DNA of 64,000 bases from Agrobacterium cucumeris (GCF_030036535.1 NZ_CP080388.1:1793001-1857000), one strand, 5' to 3'; numbered from the stretch's first letter, positions 46,812 through 55,888 are shown. Notes: generated by a model from the sequence alone, not told the origin. Made by a program: numbers and translations.

Positions 46812-47450
46812 GTGGCCCAGGACTCCGAAAAACTTCTTTCCATCCTCAAACTTCAGCCGGTCGTGCCGGTGCTGATCGTGGATGATGCCGCTTCCGCCGT
46901 GCCACTTGCGCGCGCTTTGGTCGCAGGCGGCCTGAAGGCAATCGAGATCACCATGCGCACACCGGCGGCACTGGATGCCATCCGCGCGGTTGCGGCGGAA
47001 GTGGAAGGCGCCAATGTCGGTGCCGGTACCATTCTCAACGCCCGGGATTTTGAAGCCGCTGCCGAAGCAGGCTCCACCTTCATCGTCAGCCCCGGCATCA
47101 ATAAAAGCGTGCTGGAGGCGGCGCGCGGCTCCAACGTGCCGTTGCTTCCGGGCGCAGCCACCGCCAGCGAAGTCATGGCGCTGCGGGATGAGGGTTACAA
47201 GGTCCTGAAATTCTTCCCCGCCGAACAGGCTGGCGGTGCGCCTTACCTCAAGGCGCTGTCGTCGCCGCTCGCCGGCACGGTGTTCTGCCCGACCGGCAGC
47301 GTTTCGCTGAAGAATGCCAATGACTATCTGTCTCTGCCGAACGTCGTCTGCGTCGGCGGCTCCTGGGTTGCACCACGCGAACTGGTGGCGACCGGCGATT
47401 GGGCTGGCATCACCAAGCTCGCCGCTGAAGCCGCAGCACTGCGCGGCTGA
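46812..47450 (+). CDS. eda: KDPG/KHG aldolase
   Basis: A 212-residue class I aldolase splitting 2-keto-3-deoxy-6-phosphogluconate into pyruvate and glyceraldehyde 3-phosphate (Entner-Doudoroff). The GTG at 46812 follows AAGGGAGGCTC, so this start is preferred to a GTG 18 bp upstream. Glu45 in AIEITMRT and the Schiff-base Lys133 in KFFPAEQAGG are present, with FCPTGSVS at the phosphate site. Single gene with its own terminator. Confidence 0.93.
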   Translation: MAQDSEKLLSILKLQPVVPVLIVDDAASAVPLARALVAGGLKAIEITMRTPAALDAIRAVAAEVEGANVGAGTILNARDFEAAAEAGSTFIVSPGINKSVLEAARGSNVPLLPGAATASEVMALRDEGYKVLKFFPAEQAGGAPYLKALSSPLAGTVFCPTGSVSLKNANDYLSLPNVVCVGGSWVAPRELVATGDWAGITKLAAEAAALRG

Positions 47451-47462
47451 TTGACATTGCTT

Positions 47463-47494
47463 CAAACCCGTTCACGAAGGCGTGAGCGGGTTTG
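47463..47494 (+). terminator. Strong hairpin after eda
   Basis: CAAACCCGTTCAC pairs with GTGAGCGGGTTTG (one G-U pair) around GAAGGC. No long T-tract follows, but its position 12 bp after the stop suggests termination. Confidence 0.6.
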
Positions 47495-47559
47495 ACATTT
47501 ATATTCGCGCCGCGGCTTCCTATCTCACCTGTAGATTTTGACCTCTACAGGAGATTTTG

Positions 47560-48255
47560 ATGTTCGACGCCAAGAAGCTTCTTGAACAATTCCTCGGCTC
47601 GCAGGTGCCGGGCCTTTCGGGAAGCGTCCGTGACAGAGCCGGGCAGGCCGCCGATATCGCCAAGAACAATCCCCTCAAGGCCGGTGCTCTCGCCGCCGCC
47701 ATTCTGGGCACCAAGACCGGCCGCAAGCTCGCCGGCAATGTTGCCACCATCGGCGGTGTCGCCGCCATCGCCGGCCTCGGTTATCTCGCCTACAAGAATT
47801 ACAAGTCCGGTCAGGCGCCCGAAGTCGCGCCGAAACCCGAGCCGGAACTGCTTGCTCCCCCCGCCGATTCCGCCTTCCATCCGCAGTCGCCCGCTCTTTC
47901 CAACGATTTTGCCCTGAAACTCATCCAGGCGATGATCGCTGCCGCCAAGGCAGACGGTCATATCGATGAGAAGGAGCGCGCCAATATCATGGACAAGGTA
48001 CAGGTCTCCGGCCTCGATACCGAGGCAGAGCGGTTCCTCGAAAAGGAACTGGCCGATCCGCTGGATATCGATGCACTGGTGGCTGCCGCTCGCACCGAAG
48101 AGCAGAAAGTGGAGCTTTATACCGCCTCGCGGCTTGCCATCGAGGCCGATACGCGTGCGGAGCGGGGTTATCTCGATCTTCTTGCCGGGCGGCTGGGGTT
48201 GCCGGATGCGCTCGTGGACCACATTGAGGCGACCGTGGTGGCGGCGAAGGTCTAG
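47560..48255 (+). CDS. DUF533 / TerB-like protein
   Basis: A 231-residue protein with ATG at 47560 after ACAGGAG. An N-terminal helical region (FDAKKLLEQFLG) is followed by an Ala/Gly-rich, probably membrane-associated stretch (about 44-78), a proline-rich linker and a TerB-like helical domain (LIQAMIAAAKADGHIDEKER). Such DUF533 proteins are widespread in proteobacteria and of unknown role. Confidence 0.88.
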   Translation: MFDAKKLLEQFLGSQVPGLSGSVRDRAGQAADIAKNNPLKAGALAAAILGTKTGRKLAGNVATIGGVAAIAGLGYLAYKNYKSGQAPEVAPKPEPELLAPPADSAFHPQSPALSNDFALKLIQAMIAAAKADGHIDEKERANIMDKVQVSGLDTEAERFLEKELADPLDIDALVAAARTEEQKVELYTASRLAIEADTRAERGYLDLLAGRLGLPDALVDHIEATVVAAKV

Positions 48256-48270
48256 GTCGAAGTTGGGGCT

Positions 48271-48426
48271 CACCCCCCTCTGCCCTGCCGGGGATCTCGC
48301 CCTCAAGGGGGGAGATCGACCCGAGGCGGCCTTTCGGCTATTTTCAACGTTGTGAGTGGGTGAGCGTTGCCTTCTGGCTGATCTCCCCCCTTGAGGGGGA
48401 GATGCCCGGCAGGGCAGAGGGGGGTG
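48271..48426. repeat. 156-bp palindromic element (CACCCCCCTCTGCCCTGCCGG ends)
   Basis: The outer arms, starting CACCCCCCTCTGCCCTGCC and ending GGCAGGGCAGAGGGGGGTG, are exact reverse complements. An inner pair GATCTCxCCCTCAAGGGG/CCCCTTGAGGGGGAGAT continues the stem. It differs in sequence from the other repeats in the window. Confidence 0.88.
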
Positions 48427-48534
48427 AACCACACCCACCAAAGCGGAAACGCGACCACTGCCGACATGTCCCACTTCCCGGTTGTCATCCCATCCCGCTT
48501 GCCCTAATCCTTGTCCCAGACAATGGGGAAGAGA

Positions 48535-49221
48535 ATGCGCGATCTGAGTGATTTCAAGGGATGTCCGGCGCCAAAGCCGGTGGTGTTGAAGGGCCGTTAC
48601 GTGACGGCGGAGCCGTTTGATCGTGGCAGCCATCTGACAAAGCTCTGGGCCGCACTTGGCGGTGAGGGCGTGAATGCACTTCTCAAATATTTCCCACAAA
48701 ACGCCTTTCCCGATGCCGAGGCCTTTGGCGACTGGCTGATCGGTGCGGGGCAAAAACTCAACTGGGTGACGCTGGTCTTCGTGGAAAATGCCAGCGGTGA
48801 TGTGGTGGGCATGGCGAGTTACATGCGGCCCGATCCTGCCAATGGCGTGGTCGAGGTCGGTTCCGTCGCCCATGGCGGCAAGATGAAGCGCTCGCCTTTG
48901 TCCACTGAGGCGCATTACCTGATGGCGAAACATGTTTTCGAAGATCTGGGTTACCGCCGCTATGAGTGGAAATGCCACAACGAAAACGAGCCGTCCAAGA
49001 TCACCGCGAAACGTTATGGTTTCACCTTCGAGGGCGTTTTCCGTCAACATATGATCTCGAAAGGTGAGAACCGCGATACCGCGTGGTTTTCCATGATCGA
49101 CGGCGAATGGCCGCTGATCGGCAAGGCCTTTGAAATTTGGCTTTCGCCGGAAAATTTTGCAGATGACGGAGCGCAGAAGCGCAAGCTCGAAGATATACGT
49201 GCGGAGCTTGCCAATGGCTGA
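48535..49221 (+). CDS. GNAT family N-acetyltransferase
   Basis: A 228-residue protein of the RimJ/RimL type. The start MRDLSDFKGC at 48535 has a GGGGAAGAGA site; ATG 48523 is an alternative. The acetyl-CoA-binding region is seen in EAHYLMAKHVFEDLGYRRYE and in WKCHNENEPSKITAKRYGF. The substrate is unknown. The stop overlaps the next start. Confidence 0.88.
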   Translation: MRDLSDFKGCPAPKPVVLKGRYVTAEPFDRGSHLTKLWAALGGEGVNALLKYFPQNAFPDAEAFGDWLIGAGQKLNWVTLVFVENASGDVVGMASYMRPDPANGVVEVGSVAHGGKMKRSPLSTEAHYLMAKHVFEDLGYRRYEWKCHNENEPSKITAKRYGFTFEGVFRQHMISKGENRDTAWFSMIDGEWPLIGKAFEIWLSPENFADDGAQKRKLEDIRAELANG

Positions 49222-49423
49222 GAAGAAGGATTGGTCGCCGGCTATAGCCGCCGCCCTCATCATCATCGGCTTCGGACTGGTGTTCTTCGTCATGCCGAAA
49301 ATCATGCTGTGGCTGGGTGATTATTCGCCCTGGCTTGCGGCTGCATTCGGCACAGTTGCGGTGCTCTGTTTCTTCCTGCTGTTCTGGCTGCGCGCGCGTT
49401 ACCAGCGCCGCCGCGACGGTTAG
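49214..49423 (+). CDS. Small two-helix membrane protein
   Basis: A 69-residue protein beginning MAEKKDWSPA inside the end of the GNAT gene (8-bp overlap). Two hydrophobic helices (about 10-32 and 38-60) are followed by a basic tail (RARYQRRRDG). No family recognised. The tight coupling to GNAT and the terminator directly after it support a real gene. Confidence 0.75.
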   Translation: MAEKKDWSPAIAAALIIIGFGLVFFVMPKIMLWLGDYSPWLAAAFGTVAVLCFFLLFWLRARYQRRRDG

Positions 49424-49457
49424 TTAGAGCACACGGGTGCTCTAACTCTTTTGTTTT
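49423..49457 (+). terminator. Intrinsic terminator after the small membrane protein
   Basis: A perfect 10-bp stem GTTAGAGCAC/GTGCTCTAAC with loop ACGG is followed by TCTTTTGTTTT. It starts at the last base of the stop codon. Confidence 0.85.
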
Positions 49458-49505
49458 AAGGCATTTCCAGAACGTAAGCCGCAAAGTATTTTTACTGGAA
49501 CTGCC

Positions 49506-50567
49506 CTAGAGCCGAAGCGAAGCGCCGAGCAATAACAGCCCCATGATCAAAACGAACAGCGCACCGGCGATTTCGATCGCGTGGCTGATGCCGGCTGCCT
49601 TGCGGCTGCCGGGGCCGGCAAAACGCACCGCAAGCCCTTTGGCCGATACCGCCATGATGGCGAGAGCGGACACCATGATGGCGGTGCCGAGCGACATGGC
49701 CAGCACAGACAGCACACCACCGAGATAAAGCCCGTTCAGAAGCGCGAAGCTCATGACGATGATGGCACCCGAGCAGGGCCGCAGCCCGACCGCAATGATG
49801 GCCGACCAGGCCTCATGCAGGCTGAAATTCTTGCTTTTCAAAAGCATGGGATCGGGTGCGTGGGATTTGCCGCAGGCCGAGCAGAGGTCGCCGGTGCCAT
49901 CATGGTCGTGATCAGCAAAGACCGGCTTGCCCTGGAACCGCAGCCCTGTGCCCATGCCGCTCGTTCTGCCCACCGATGTTTCGCCTGCCGTAGCGAAGAC
50001 GGCGACGGGTTCACGCTTTATGCGCAGCGACCAGAGTTTGCGCAGCAGAAGCCAGGCGCCGAACAGCGCCACCATGGCGAAACTGGCGATCTCCATCGCC
50101 TGTGTCGCCTTGGTCATGGTGATCGAGGTGCCACGCAGCACGAGCCAGGCCGCGCCAACGAGGCCGATTGCGACTGCGCCCTGAATGAGCGCCGAGACGA
50201 AGGAAATCAGGATGCCGCGTCTCAGCTGTGTTTCATTGGCGATCATGTAGGACGAAATGACGGCCTTGCCATGGCCGGGCCCGGCGGCATGGAAAACGCC
50301 ATAAGCAAAGGAGAGGCCGATCAGCGAGCCAAGCGCCCAGCCATCCTCGCGCATGGCTTTCAACGCGCCGGTCAGCGCCCGGTAGAACATCTGCTGATGT
50401 ACATTGATCCATTGCATTAAAGGCGCAAATGGTCCGCCGACGGAAAATGACGGTTCGGCCGAACCGATGCCAAGTGGCGATTGCGCATGTGCCATGCCGG
50501 CAACGGCAAGCAGGCCGATGGCCGCAATGGCCAGGGGCCCGGCCAGACGGCCGCTGCGGCTCAGCAT
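49506..50567 (-). CDS. Nickel/cobalt transporter family membrane protein (RcnA/NiCoT-like)
   Basis: A 353-residue integral membrane protein, N-terminal signal-like helix first. The metal-site helix FHAAGPGHGKAVISSYM and the later GLRPCSGAIIVMSFAL are landmarks of the COG2215 nickel/cobalt transporter group. A cytoplasmic or periplasmic loop near residues 205-235 carries a His/Asp/Cys cluster (DHDHDGTGDLCSACGKSH), a likely metal-binding loop. It overlaps the DUF1007 gene by 7 bp, a conserved pairing. Direction of transport and metal are uncertain. Confidence 0.88.
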   Translation of the reverse strand: MLSRSGRLAGPLAIAAIGLLAVAGMAHAQSPLGIGSAEPSFSVGGPFAPLMQWINVHQQMFYRALTGALKAMREDGWALGSLIGLSFAYGVFHAAGPGHGKAVISSYMIANETQLRRGILISFVSALIQGAVAIGLVGAAWLVLRGTSITMTKATQAMEIASFAMVALFGAWLLLRKLWSLRIKREPVAVFATAGETSVGRTSGMGTGLRFQGKPVFADHDHDGTGDLCSACGKSHAPDPMLLKSKNFSLHEAWSAIIAVGLRPCSGAIIVMSFALLNGLYLGGVLSVLAMSLGTAIMVSALAIMAVSAKGLAVRFAGPGSRKAAGISHAIEIAGALFVLIMGLLLLGASLRL

Positions 50568-51202
50568 GTCACCTCCAGCCGGGTGGCGAAGAGCTTCGTC
50601 ATGTCGGTACCGGTTGGATCATTGAAGAACGCATCGGTAAGCGAACTCTGGTTTTGCGAGATCACCTCGTCGGGGTCGGGGCGAACGACATGGTGCTTGC
50701 AGGCGTTCAGATCCTTGCCCTCGGTGGCAATATCGGCGTCCTTGGCAAAATCGATCGCCGTATACATGGTCGGATCCCAAGCGCCGAAACTCAGCTTGCC
50801 TTTCACCGCAAGCGGCTTGGCGGGTTTTACGGAAAAGAACATCAGGATCTGCTGATCCTTGTAATCCACGTGAATGGCGTCCGGTTTGGCAAATTCTACC
50901 GGTTTTCCGTTGGCGGTGATGAAGGTGTAATAGGAATATTCGGCAAGCGACTCCAGCACCGTGGTGCCGATTTCAGCCAATTCGTCCTTGTCCAGCTTCA
51001 GATCGCTGTTCTTGTCGTAGTCCATCACCACGCTTGCCGAGAACATCTCGTCAAAACGCCAGATATTGCGCACTTCCTGAACGGTGCCGTTCGGCCCCTC
51101 GACAATTTCCATGCGCGCTTCGGCGAAGATATGTGGATGCGCCGATGCCGCGACGGGAATACAGGCAAGGCCAGCCGCGAGAAGCAAAAATCGTCTGTTC
51201 AT
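50561..51202 (-). CDS. DUF1007 family periplasmic protein
   Basis: A 213-residue exported protein. The start at 51202 (MNRRFLLLAAG) gives a signal peptide cleaved after ASA near residue 21, leaving HPHIFAEARME at the mature N-terminus, whose histidines may bind metal. DKNSDLKLDKDE near 62-73 fits an EF-hand loop. The family (COG3683) accompanies nickel/cobalt-type transporters and is thought to assist them. The frame extends further upstream, but that part has no start signals. Confidence 0.87.
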   Translation of the reverse strand: MNRRFLLLAAGLACIPVAASAHPHIFAEARMEIVEGPNGTVQEVRNIWRFDEMFSASVVMDYDKNSDLKLDKDELAEIGTTVLESLAEYSYYTFITANGKPVEFAKPDAIHVDYKDQQILMFFSVKPAKPLAVKGKLSFGAWDPTMYTAIDFAKDADIATEGKDLNACKHHVVRPDPDEVISQNQSSLTDAFFNDPTGTDMTKLFATRLEVTC

Positions 51203-51293
51203 TATCCGGTCTGTCCTGCCTTCGAATCTCGAAGGCCAGAGTCTAGCAGAAATTGGGACCGAATTTCGACCCGGGGCCGACCGATGGGATATT

Positions 51294-52478
51294 TCAGAAG
51301 GTGCCGGTGAAACGTGAGGTGACGCTGGAGCCGCTATAAGAGAAGTCGGTGTCGCGCTCGCCATGCAGAAGGCGGTTGAATTCCACTTCAAGCTTGCTGC
51401 TCTTGCCGGTATCGATTGACAATGTGGCCACAAGCCTGCGTTCGCTGGTGTCGTAGTTGTAGTAAATCCAGTCCTTGTGAACGCGCTGCAGTGCAAGGTT
51501 GAGCCCCACCTTGTCCGTGAGCTTGCTTTTCACGACCAACTGCCAGCGCCGATGGAATTCGGCAATCGGGTCATCCGGGTCGAAAAGCGCATAGTCCTGC
51601 GAAAAACCGGCGCCGAAGGCGATGCGGTCAGTTGCTTTTACCTCGGCCTCCGTTCGCAGATAGGGCCGGATGCGTTTCACCTTGTCGCTGATCTCATCGC
51701 CGGAAATGGTTGTGAGGCCCGCCTCCGCCAGAACCGCGAAACGATCGGAGAACCTGTAACCATAGCCAAGCGAACCGCGCAGCGTATTGGCCTCGAACCG
51801 CTCGTATTTTTCCTGTTGGCTTTCCGGCACGACGATGCGGTCATAAGCGAGTGTCAGTCCGGCTTCGCCGCCGGCCAGCGGTCGTTCATGCTCAGCCTTG
51901 AAGGATAAAAGTGCCTCATTGGCCTCCAGCCGGGTGGGCAGGAAATAGGCCGGCCTGAAACGCGCCTTGCCTTTCATCAGGCTGGCGAGGCCTGCCGTCA
52001 GCGTGTTCTTGCCGCCCAAAGCGAGGATGCCGAGCTGGGAAGAGGCCTCCAGCTTGTGGTCCAGCCGCCGATAACCGATGTCTTCTTCTGGCAGATGCAC
52101 GAAGATATCACCGGCATCGCTGCGCGTGCCACGCAACTCGATCGCCCATTCCAGTTTTTCGGAAAACCGCTTGGTCAACCCCAAGGAGGCAATGGTGTTG
52201 TGTTCATTGGCAAAACCATACCGGGGGAGACGGACCTCTTCATGCTCGAGCGCATAACGCAATTCCGCCCCTTCCAGCGCGACCTTGCCGTTGAGCCCGA
52301 AGCCGGCGCGCAGCGAAATCGCGCTTAGACGATTGGTATCGGCAAAATAATTTGTGTCATAGGCGACGCCCGACTTATAGGTGACAGCGTGCTCATCCGC
52401 ACTTTCACCCGCCCGTGCGCCGGAGCCACAGGCAAGCCCAAGAACAAGCGCGATACATCCCCCCAGTCGCATTCGCAT
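51294..52478 (-). CDS. Predicted outer-membrane beta-barrel protein
   Basis: A 394-residue exported protein. The signal peptide MRMRLGGCIALVLGLAC..ARAG is at residues 1-23; alternating-polarity strands run throughout, and the C-terminal SSVTSRFTGTF ends in Phe as for BAM substrates. No family is recognised with confidence. It lies 91 bp upstream of the DUF1007 gene on the same strand, so it could be the outer-membrane part of the metal transport unit, but it may be independent. Confidence 0.75.
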   Translation of the reverse strand: MRMRLGGCIALVLGLACGSGARAGESADEHAVTYKSGVAYDTNYFADTNRLSAISLRAGFGLNGKVALEGAELRYALEHEEVRLPRYGFANEHNTIASLGLTKRFSEKLEWAIELRGTRSDAGDIFVHLPEEDIGYRRLDHKLEASSQLGILALGGKNTLTAGLASLMKGKARFRPAYFLPTRLEANEALLSFKAEHERPLAGGEAGLTLAYDRIVVPESQQEKYERFEANTLRGSLGYGYRFSDRFAVLAEAGLTTISGDEISDKVKRIRPYLRTEAEVKATDRIAFGAGFSQDYALFDPDDPIAEFHRRWQLVVKSKLTDKVGLNLALQRVHKDWIYYNYDTSERRLVATLSIDTGKSSKLEVEFNRLLHGERDTDFSYSGSSVTSRFTGTF

Positions 52479-52743
52479 CTCCGGTCTCTAATTAAGCAAT
52501 ATCTTATATTTAGATGGTTAATAAAGTTTCCGGGGGTTTTTTACTGTCGCAGCGGCAAATGATTACTCGCAGCAATCAGGTTCAGCGCGATGTGCGCAGC
52601 GCAAGATAGATAAAACTTTATTAAATTCACAAGTATTAGTGTTAATTGTTTATTGTAATATTAGCCTTTGCTTGAATTAGAATTCTCTAAATATACAGTT
52701 CAGTTACGCCAGATGGCGTGATCAAACATAAGAGGAGAGAGAA

Positions 52744-53031
52744 ATGATTGCTAAATTTGCTTGCGTAGCCGCTATTCTTACTGTCGCTTCCGTTGGTCAG
52801 GCCAATGCCGGCGGTCTTCTGGGCGGTATCCTTTCCGGAAACAGCAACAAGGGTGGCGCGCTCGTTGTGGTGTCGCCAAGCATCGATCTGGGGCTCAACG
52901 GCATCCTGTCCAACAACGGGATTCTGAACGGCAACAAGACCGGTATCCTGAGCGGTATCCTGAATGGCAACAAGACCTCTGTCGACGTCATCGACAACAA
53001 GAATGACGGCGGCAAGAAGCGCCGGCACTAA
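52744..53031 (+). CDS. Small secreted Gly/Asn-rich repeat protein
   Basis: A 95-residue protein with signal peptide (MIAKFACVAAILTVAS..ANA, cleavage near 22) and a mature part made of short repeats: GGILSGN, NGILSNNGILNGNKTGIL and SGILNGNKT, then a charged tail ending GGKKRRH. The ribosome site AAGAGGAGAGAAA is very strong, and an AT-rich 265-bp promoter region precedes it. No family recognised. It stands alone with its own terminator 130 bp downstream. Confidence 0.75.
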   Translation: MIAKFACVAAILTVASVGQANAGGLLGGILSGNSNKGGALVVVSPSIDLGLNGILSNNGILNGNKTGILSGILNGNKTSVDVIDNKNDGGKKRRH

Positions 53032-53163
53032 AAGACCAGACCGAAGATCGACAGGGATTTTCGACGAGAACGATGCGCGCAGGACTAAGCCGGGAACGAT
53101 CCGAGTTGCGTTTGTATGACGCATGGCGCTTCCGGCAACAACAAACGGCGCATCGCACAACTG
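53032..53163 (+). other. Untranslated stretch between the small secreted protein and its terminator
   Basis: About 130 bp, noncoding, linking the stop codon to a strong terminator. It contains short complementary segments (for example GCGCATGG-like and TGCGCCG-like pieces) and may form a structured 3' UTR or give rise to a small RNA. The rest of the 324-bp gap, to 53355, shows nothing I can assign except the next gene's promoter. Confidence 0.4.
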
Positions 53164-53191
53164 AAAGGGGGCCTCGTGGCCCCCTTTTTTT
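53164..53191 (+). terminator. Strong intrinsic terminator
   Basis: GGGGGCC/GGCCCCC with flanking AAA/TTT pairs, loop TCGT, then a run of seven T. The best terminator in the window. Confidence 0.92.
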
Positions 53192-53355
53192 GTATATCTT
53201 TTTAAGTTGGCGCCGATCAGATGGTGCGAAAATAAATGGGTTGCCTTTGTTAGAAACCAAAAATGTGCGCTTCCTGACTTACGAGCTTGAACCGCGGTCG
53301 GTTTTGGTGAGATGGTGCGATCCTGTCCCGTCTCCCAGCATCCAGTCGATTCTCC

Positions 53356-54537
53356 ATGCTACAGAAAAGCACTTCGCCGGGCGCTTTTGATCGTCAGGCC
53401 TATATGATCGCGCTGCTGGTCTTCGTTGCCGGCGGCACCAATGCGGCTGTTGTGCCGTTTATCGGATTTTACATTATTCAGGTGCTCGGCCACGCGCCTG
53501 CGACACTCGGCATTTACAGTGTTACGGCAATGGTCGCCTCGATTATAGCCAGTCGTATGTATGGCGAACGTGTCGATGCTGGTGTGCGCATACGGCCCCT
53601 GCTGCTTCTTTCCGTTGCCGGGGCTTTTGTTGCGGCGGCGGCGGCGACGTTCGGTCATCTGGCGCTGCTGGTGGCGGTCACGGCCACCGGCATGGGGCTT
53701 TCCAACGCCGCCAGTACGCTCGTTTTCAGTTATGGCCGATATCACGGCCGGGTGCAGGCGCTAGATACGACCTCCTACAACGCTTTCCTGCGGATGATGG
53801 TATCGCTGGCATGGATGCTGCTTCCAGCCGCCGCCTATCTGATCGTTGATCTCGCCGGTGCAAAAGCCGTGTTCATGAACGCCATGCTGATGGCAGCCAT
53901 CTGGGGTGGGCTGGCCTTGGCCATCGTGCCGCGAGGCCAGACATGCCCTATGGAACGGCGACAGGACGGCGAGATCGATGAAGGGCGTAACCTGCCGCTG
54001 CTTATGGCGGCGGCGGCCAGTTTCTGCATGTCTTTCGCCCATTCCCTGTGCGCGTCGGCTCTGCCGGTGTTTCTTGTGCGCGAGGTTGGGTTGCCGGATT
54101 ACGCGCCGGGCCTATCGCTCAGCATCAAATGCGCCATGGAGGTTCTGCTGATCCTGCTTGCGCCGAGGATCATGCGCCGGGTCAGCGCCCGCCTGTTGCT
54201 GAGCGGGGCGGCGGTAACGGCGATTATAGCCTTCAACATCATCGCCTCGGTCACGACATTGCCCGCCATGCTATTCGGCGCAGCCATGGAGGGAGCTTAT
54301 TATGGCCTTTTCGCGGGCACGAGCCTGACCTTCATTCAGGGCTTTGCGCGCGGGCGCACGGCGCGGGCGACTGCGCTTTATATGAATTCCATCTTCCTTG
54401 CCGCATTGTTTGCGGTGCCCTTGATGGGGTTCGTGGCGCAATATTCCAGCTTCGGTGTGTCGATCCGGCTTGCCTCGGTGGGCGCCGGCGCTGCCCTGCT
54501 GTTATTGTTCCTGACGCGGCGTCAGGTGAGCGAATAG
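53356..54537 (+). CDS. MFS transporter (sugar-efflux/SetA-like)
   Basis: A 393-residue protein with about 12 membrane helices. MASIIASRMYGERVD is the helix 2-3 loop, and the halves are joined by a charged loop near 195-215 (GQTCPMERRQDGEIDEGRN). The arrangement resembles SetA-type sugar or small-molecule exporters. The ribosome site is weak, and an internal ATG 48 bp downstream (MIALLVFVA) is an alternative start. The substrate is unknown. Confidence 0.85.
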   Translation: MLQKSTSPGAFDRQAYMIALLVFVAGGTNAAVVPFIGFYIIQVLGHAPATLGIYSVTAMVASIIASRMYGERVDAGVRIRPLLLLSVAGAFVAAAAATFGHLALLVAVTATGMGLSNAASTLVFSYGRYHGRVQALDTTSYNAFLRMMVSLAWMLLPAAAYLIVDLAGAKAVFMNAMLMAAIWGGLALAIVPRGQTCPMERRQDGEIDEGRNLPLLMAAAASFCMSFAHSLCASALPVFLVREVGLPDYAPGLSLSIKCAMEVLLILLAPRIMRRVSARLLLSGAAVTAIIAFNIIASVTTLPAMLFGAAMEGAYYGLFAGTSLTFIQGFARGRTARATALYMNSIFLAALFAVPLMGFVAQYSSFGVSIRLASVGAGAALLLLFLTRRQVSE

Positions 54538-54618
54538 ACAGAACCTCGCCCTCATTCCCGTGATAGGCGCAGGAATGAGGGGGAATAGAGCTAGTACAAT
54601 GTCTGGCCCTTCGCCGCC

Positions 54619-55611
54619 TTAGGCCGAGATATCGATAATGCCGCAGTCGCCGGCCTCTGAAGCGAAGGCGAGCAGCTTGCCGGTGGCGCTCCAGTCCATG
54701 CTGGTAATGGCGCCCTTGCCGGGGCGGCGCAGCAGGGCTTCCTTGCCATCCGCCAGACGCACACCGAGGATCATGCCGTCGATGAAGCCGATGGCAAGCA
54801 CGTCTTCCACCGGGTGGAAGGCGACATTGGTGACCATGATGTTGGCGCGGCTGCCGAGTTCTTCCGGTGCCTTGCCCATCGGGCCGTCCTTGCCGGCAAA
54901 TGGCCAGACGATGGCGGCCGGCGCGCCGGAAGAGGCAAGCCATTTCCCCTTTGCCGACCAGGAAATGGATTTGACCTTGGCAGGATAGCCCGTCATGCGC
55001 ATGTGGCGGGCTTCCATGCCGCCCTTGGTTGCTTCCATCTTCCAGCCGTGCAGGGCGTTTTCCTGCATGGTGGTGACGAGAAACTTGCCATCGGGCGAGA
55101 AGGTGACGCCGGTATGCGCGCCCTTCCATTCGAGATCGATCGGATCACCCGCGCTCGCCACCCAATGCAGCGTCACGCCGTTATAACGCGCGGCTGCGAT
55201 GCGCAGGCCCTTTGGCGCAAAGGCAATCGCCTCCACCGTGCGCTCTTCCTTGAATTCCTTGACCGTGCCGTCTGAAAGCCGCACGAAGCTGGACTTGCCG
55301 ACACCGTAAGCGACCGCCTTCTGCGGCCCGCCGGCCACGACGCCCACCCATTTGCGCGGTACGTTGGCGATTTCGCTGATGCTGCCGTCATGGCCGATAC
55401 GCAGCACACGCCCGTCTTCGCCACCAGAAAGCAGCGTGGCGCTGTAGGGATCGCGAATGCAGGTCAGAAGCCCCTCATGCGCCTCGGTTACCTTCTCGCC
55501 GCCATCCAGCCGGTGAATGGTGCCGGCGGCGGTGGCAAACAGGGGAATGTCGCCGAGAAAATGGGTCGAGACCACGTGGCCTTCGATATCAAGCGGGGCA
55601 ACAGTCGGCAT
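54619..55611 (-). CDS. WD40 repeat protein
   Basis: A 330-residue cytoplasmic beta-propeller. Repeat landmarks include LLSGGEDGRVLRIGHDG, AFAPKGLRIAAARYNG, TFSPDGKFLVTTMQEN and the final SMDWSATGKLLAFASEAGDCG. There is no signal peptide. It is encoded downstream of the CobW GTPase on the same strand, with a mosaic repeat in the 277-bp gap. The neighbourhood suggests a zinc-homeostasis link; direct function is unknown. Confidence 0.88.
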   Translation of the reverse strand: MPTVAPLDIEGHVVSTHFLGDIPLFATAAGTIHRLDGGEKVTEAHEGLLTCIRDPYSATLLSGGEDGRVLRIGHDGSISEIANVPRKWVGVVAGGPQKAVAYGVGKSSFVRLSDGTVKEFKEERTVEAIAFAPKGLRIAAARYNGVTLHWVASAGDPIDLEWKGAHTGVTFSPDGKFLVTTMQENALHGWKMEATKGGMEARHMRMTGYPAKVKSISWSAKGKWLASSGAPAAIVWPFAGKDGPMGKAPEELGSRANIMVTNVAFHPVEDVLAIGFIDGMILGVRLADGKEALLRRPGKGAITSMDWSATGKLLAFASEAGDCGIIDISA

Positions 55612-55720
55612 GGGGCATCGGTCTTTCGTCTATGTGTCTGATGGCGGGGCGTCATTCCCGCCGGCTGGCATGGTTCTAGAGCATTTTCGGCAAAAGCGGA
55701 ACCGCTTTACATCCCCTCAG

Positions 55721-55838
55721 CCTCATTCCTGTGCTTGTCACAGGAATCCAGCCGACGCGCGTCTGCGCGGCGAGAAAAGTTCCTTCAGCCCAAGGACTTG
55801 GGCTGGCTGGATCTCTGTGACAAGCACAGAGATGAGGG
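55721..55838. repeat. Mosaic palindromic element
   Basis: The outer arms CCTCATTCCTGTGCTTGTCAC and GTGACAAGCACAGAGATGAGG pair. Inside are GCCGACGCGCGTCTGCGCGGC and CAGCCCAAGGACTTGGGCTG hairpins. It is nearly the same as the copy at 62463, and shares the core with 59746 and 63463 but not their outer stems. Confidence 0.88.
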
Positions 55839-55888
55839 AAGATAACGATCATACCCCGGCGCAAGGCCGGGGCACGGAGGGATAAGGA

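Noticed and set aside
47545..49305. 586-codon open frame on the minus strand
   Set aside because: It runs across the DUF533 gene, a palindromic repeat and the GNAT gene; it is a codon-bias shadow.
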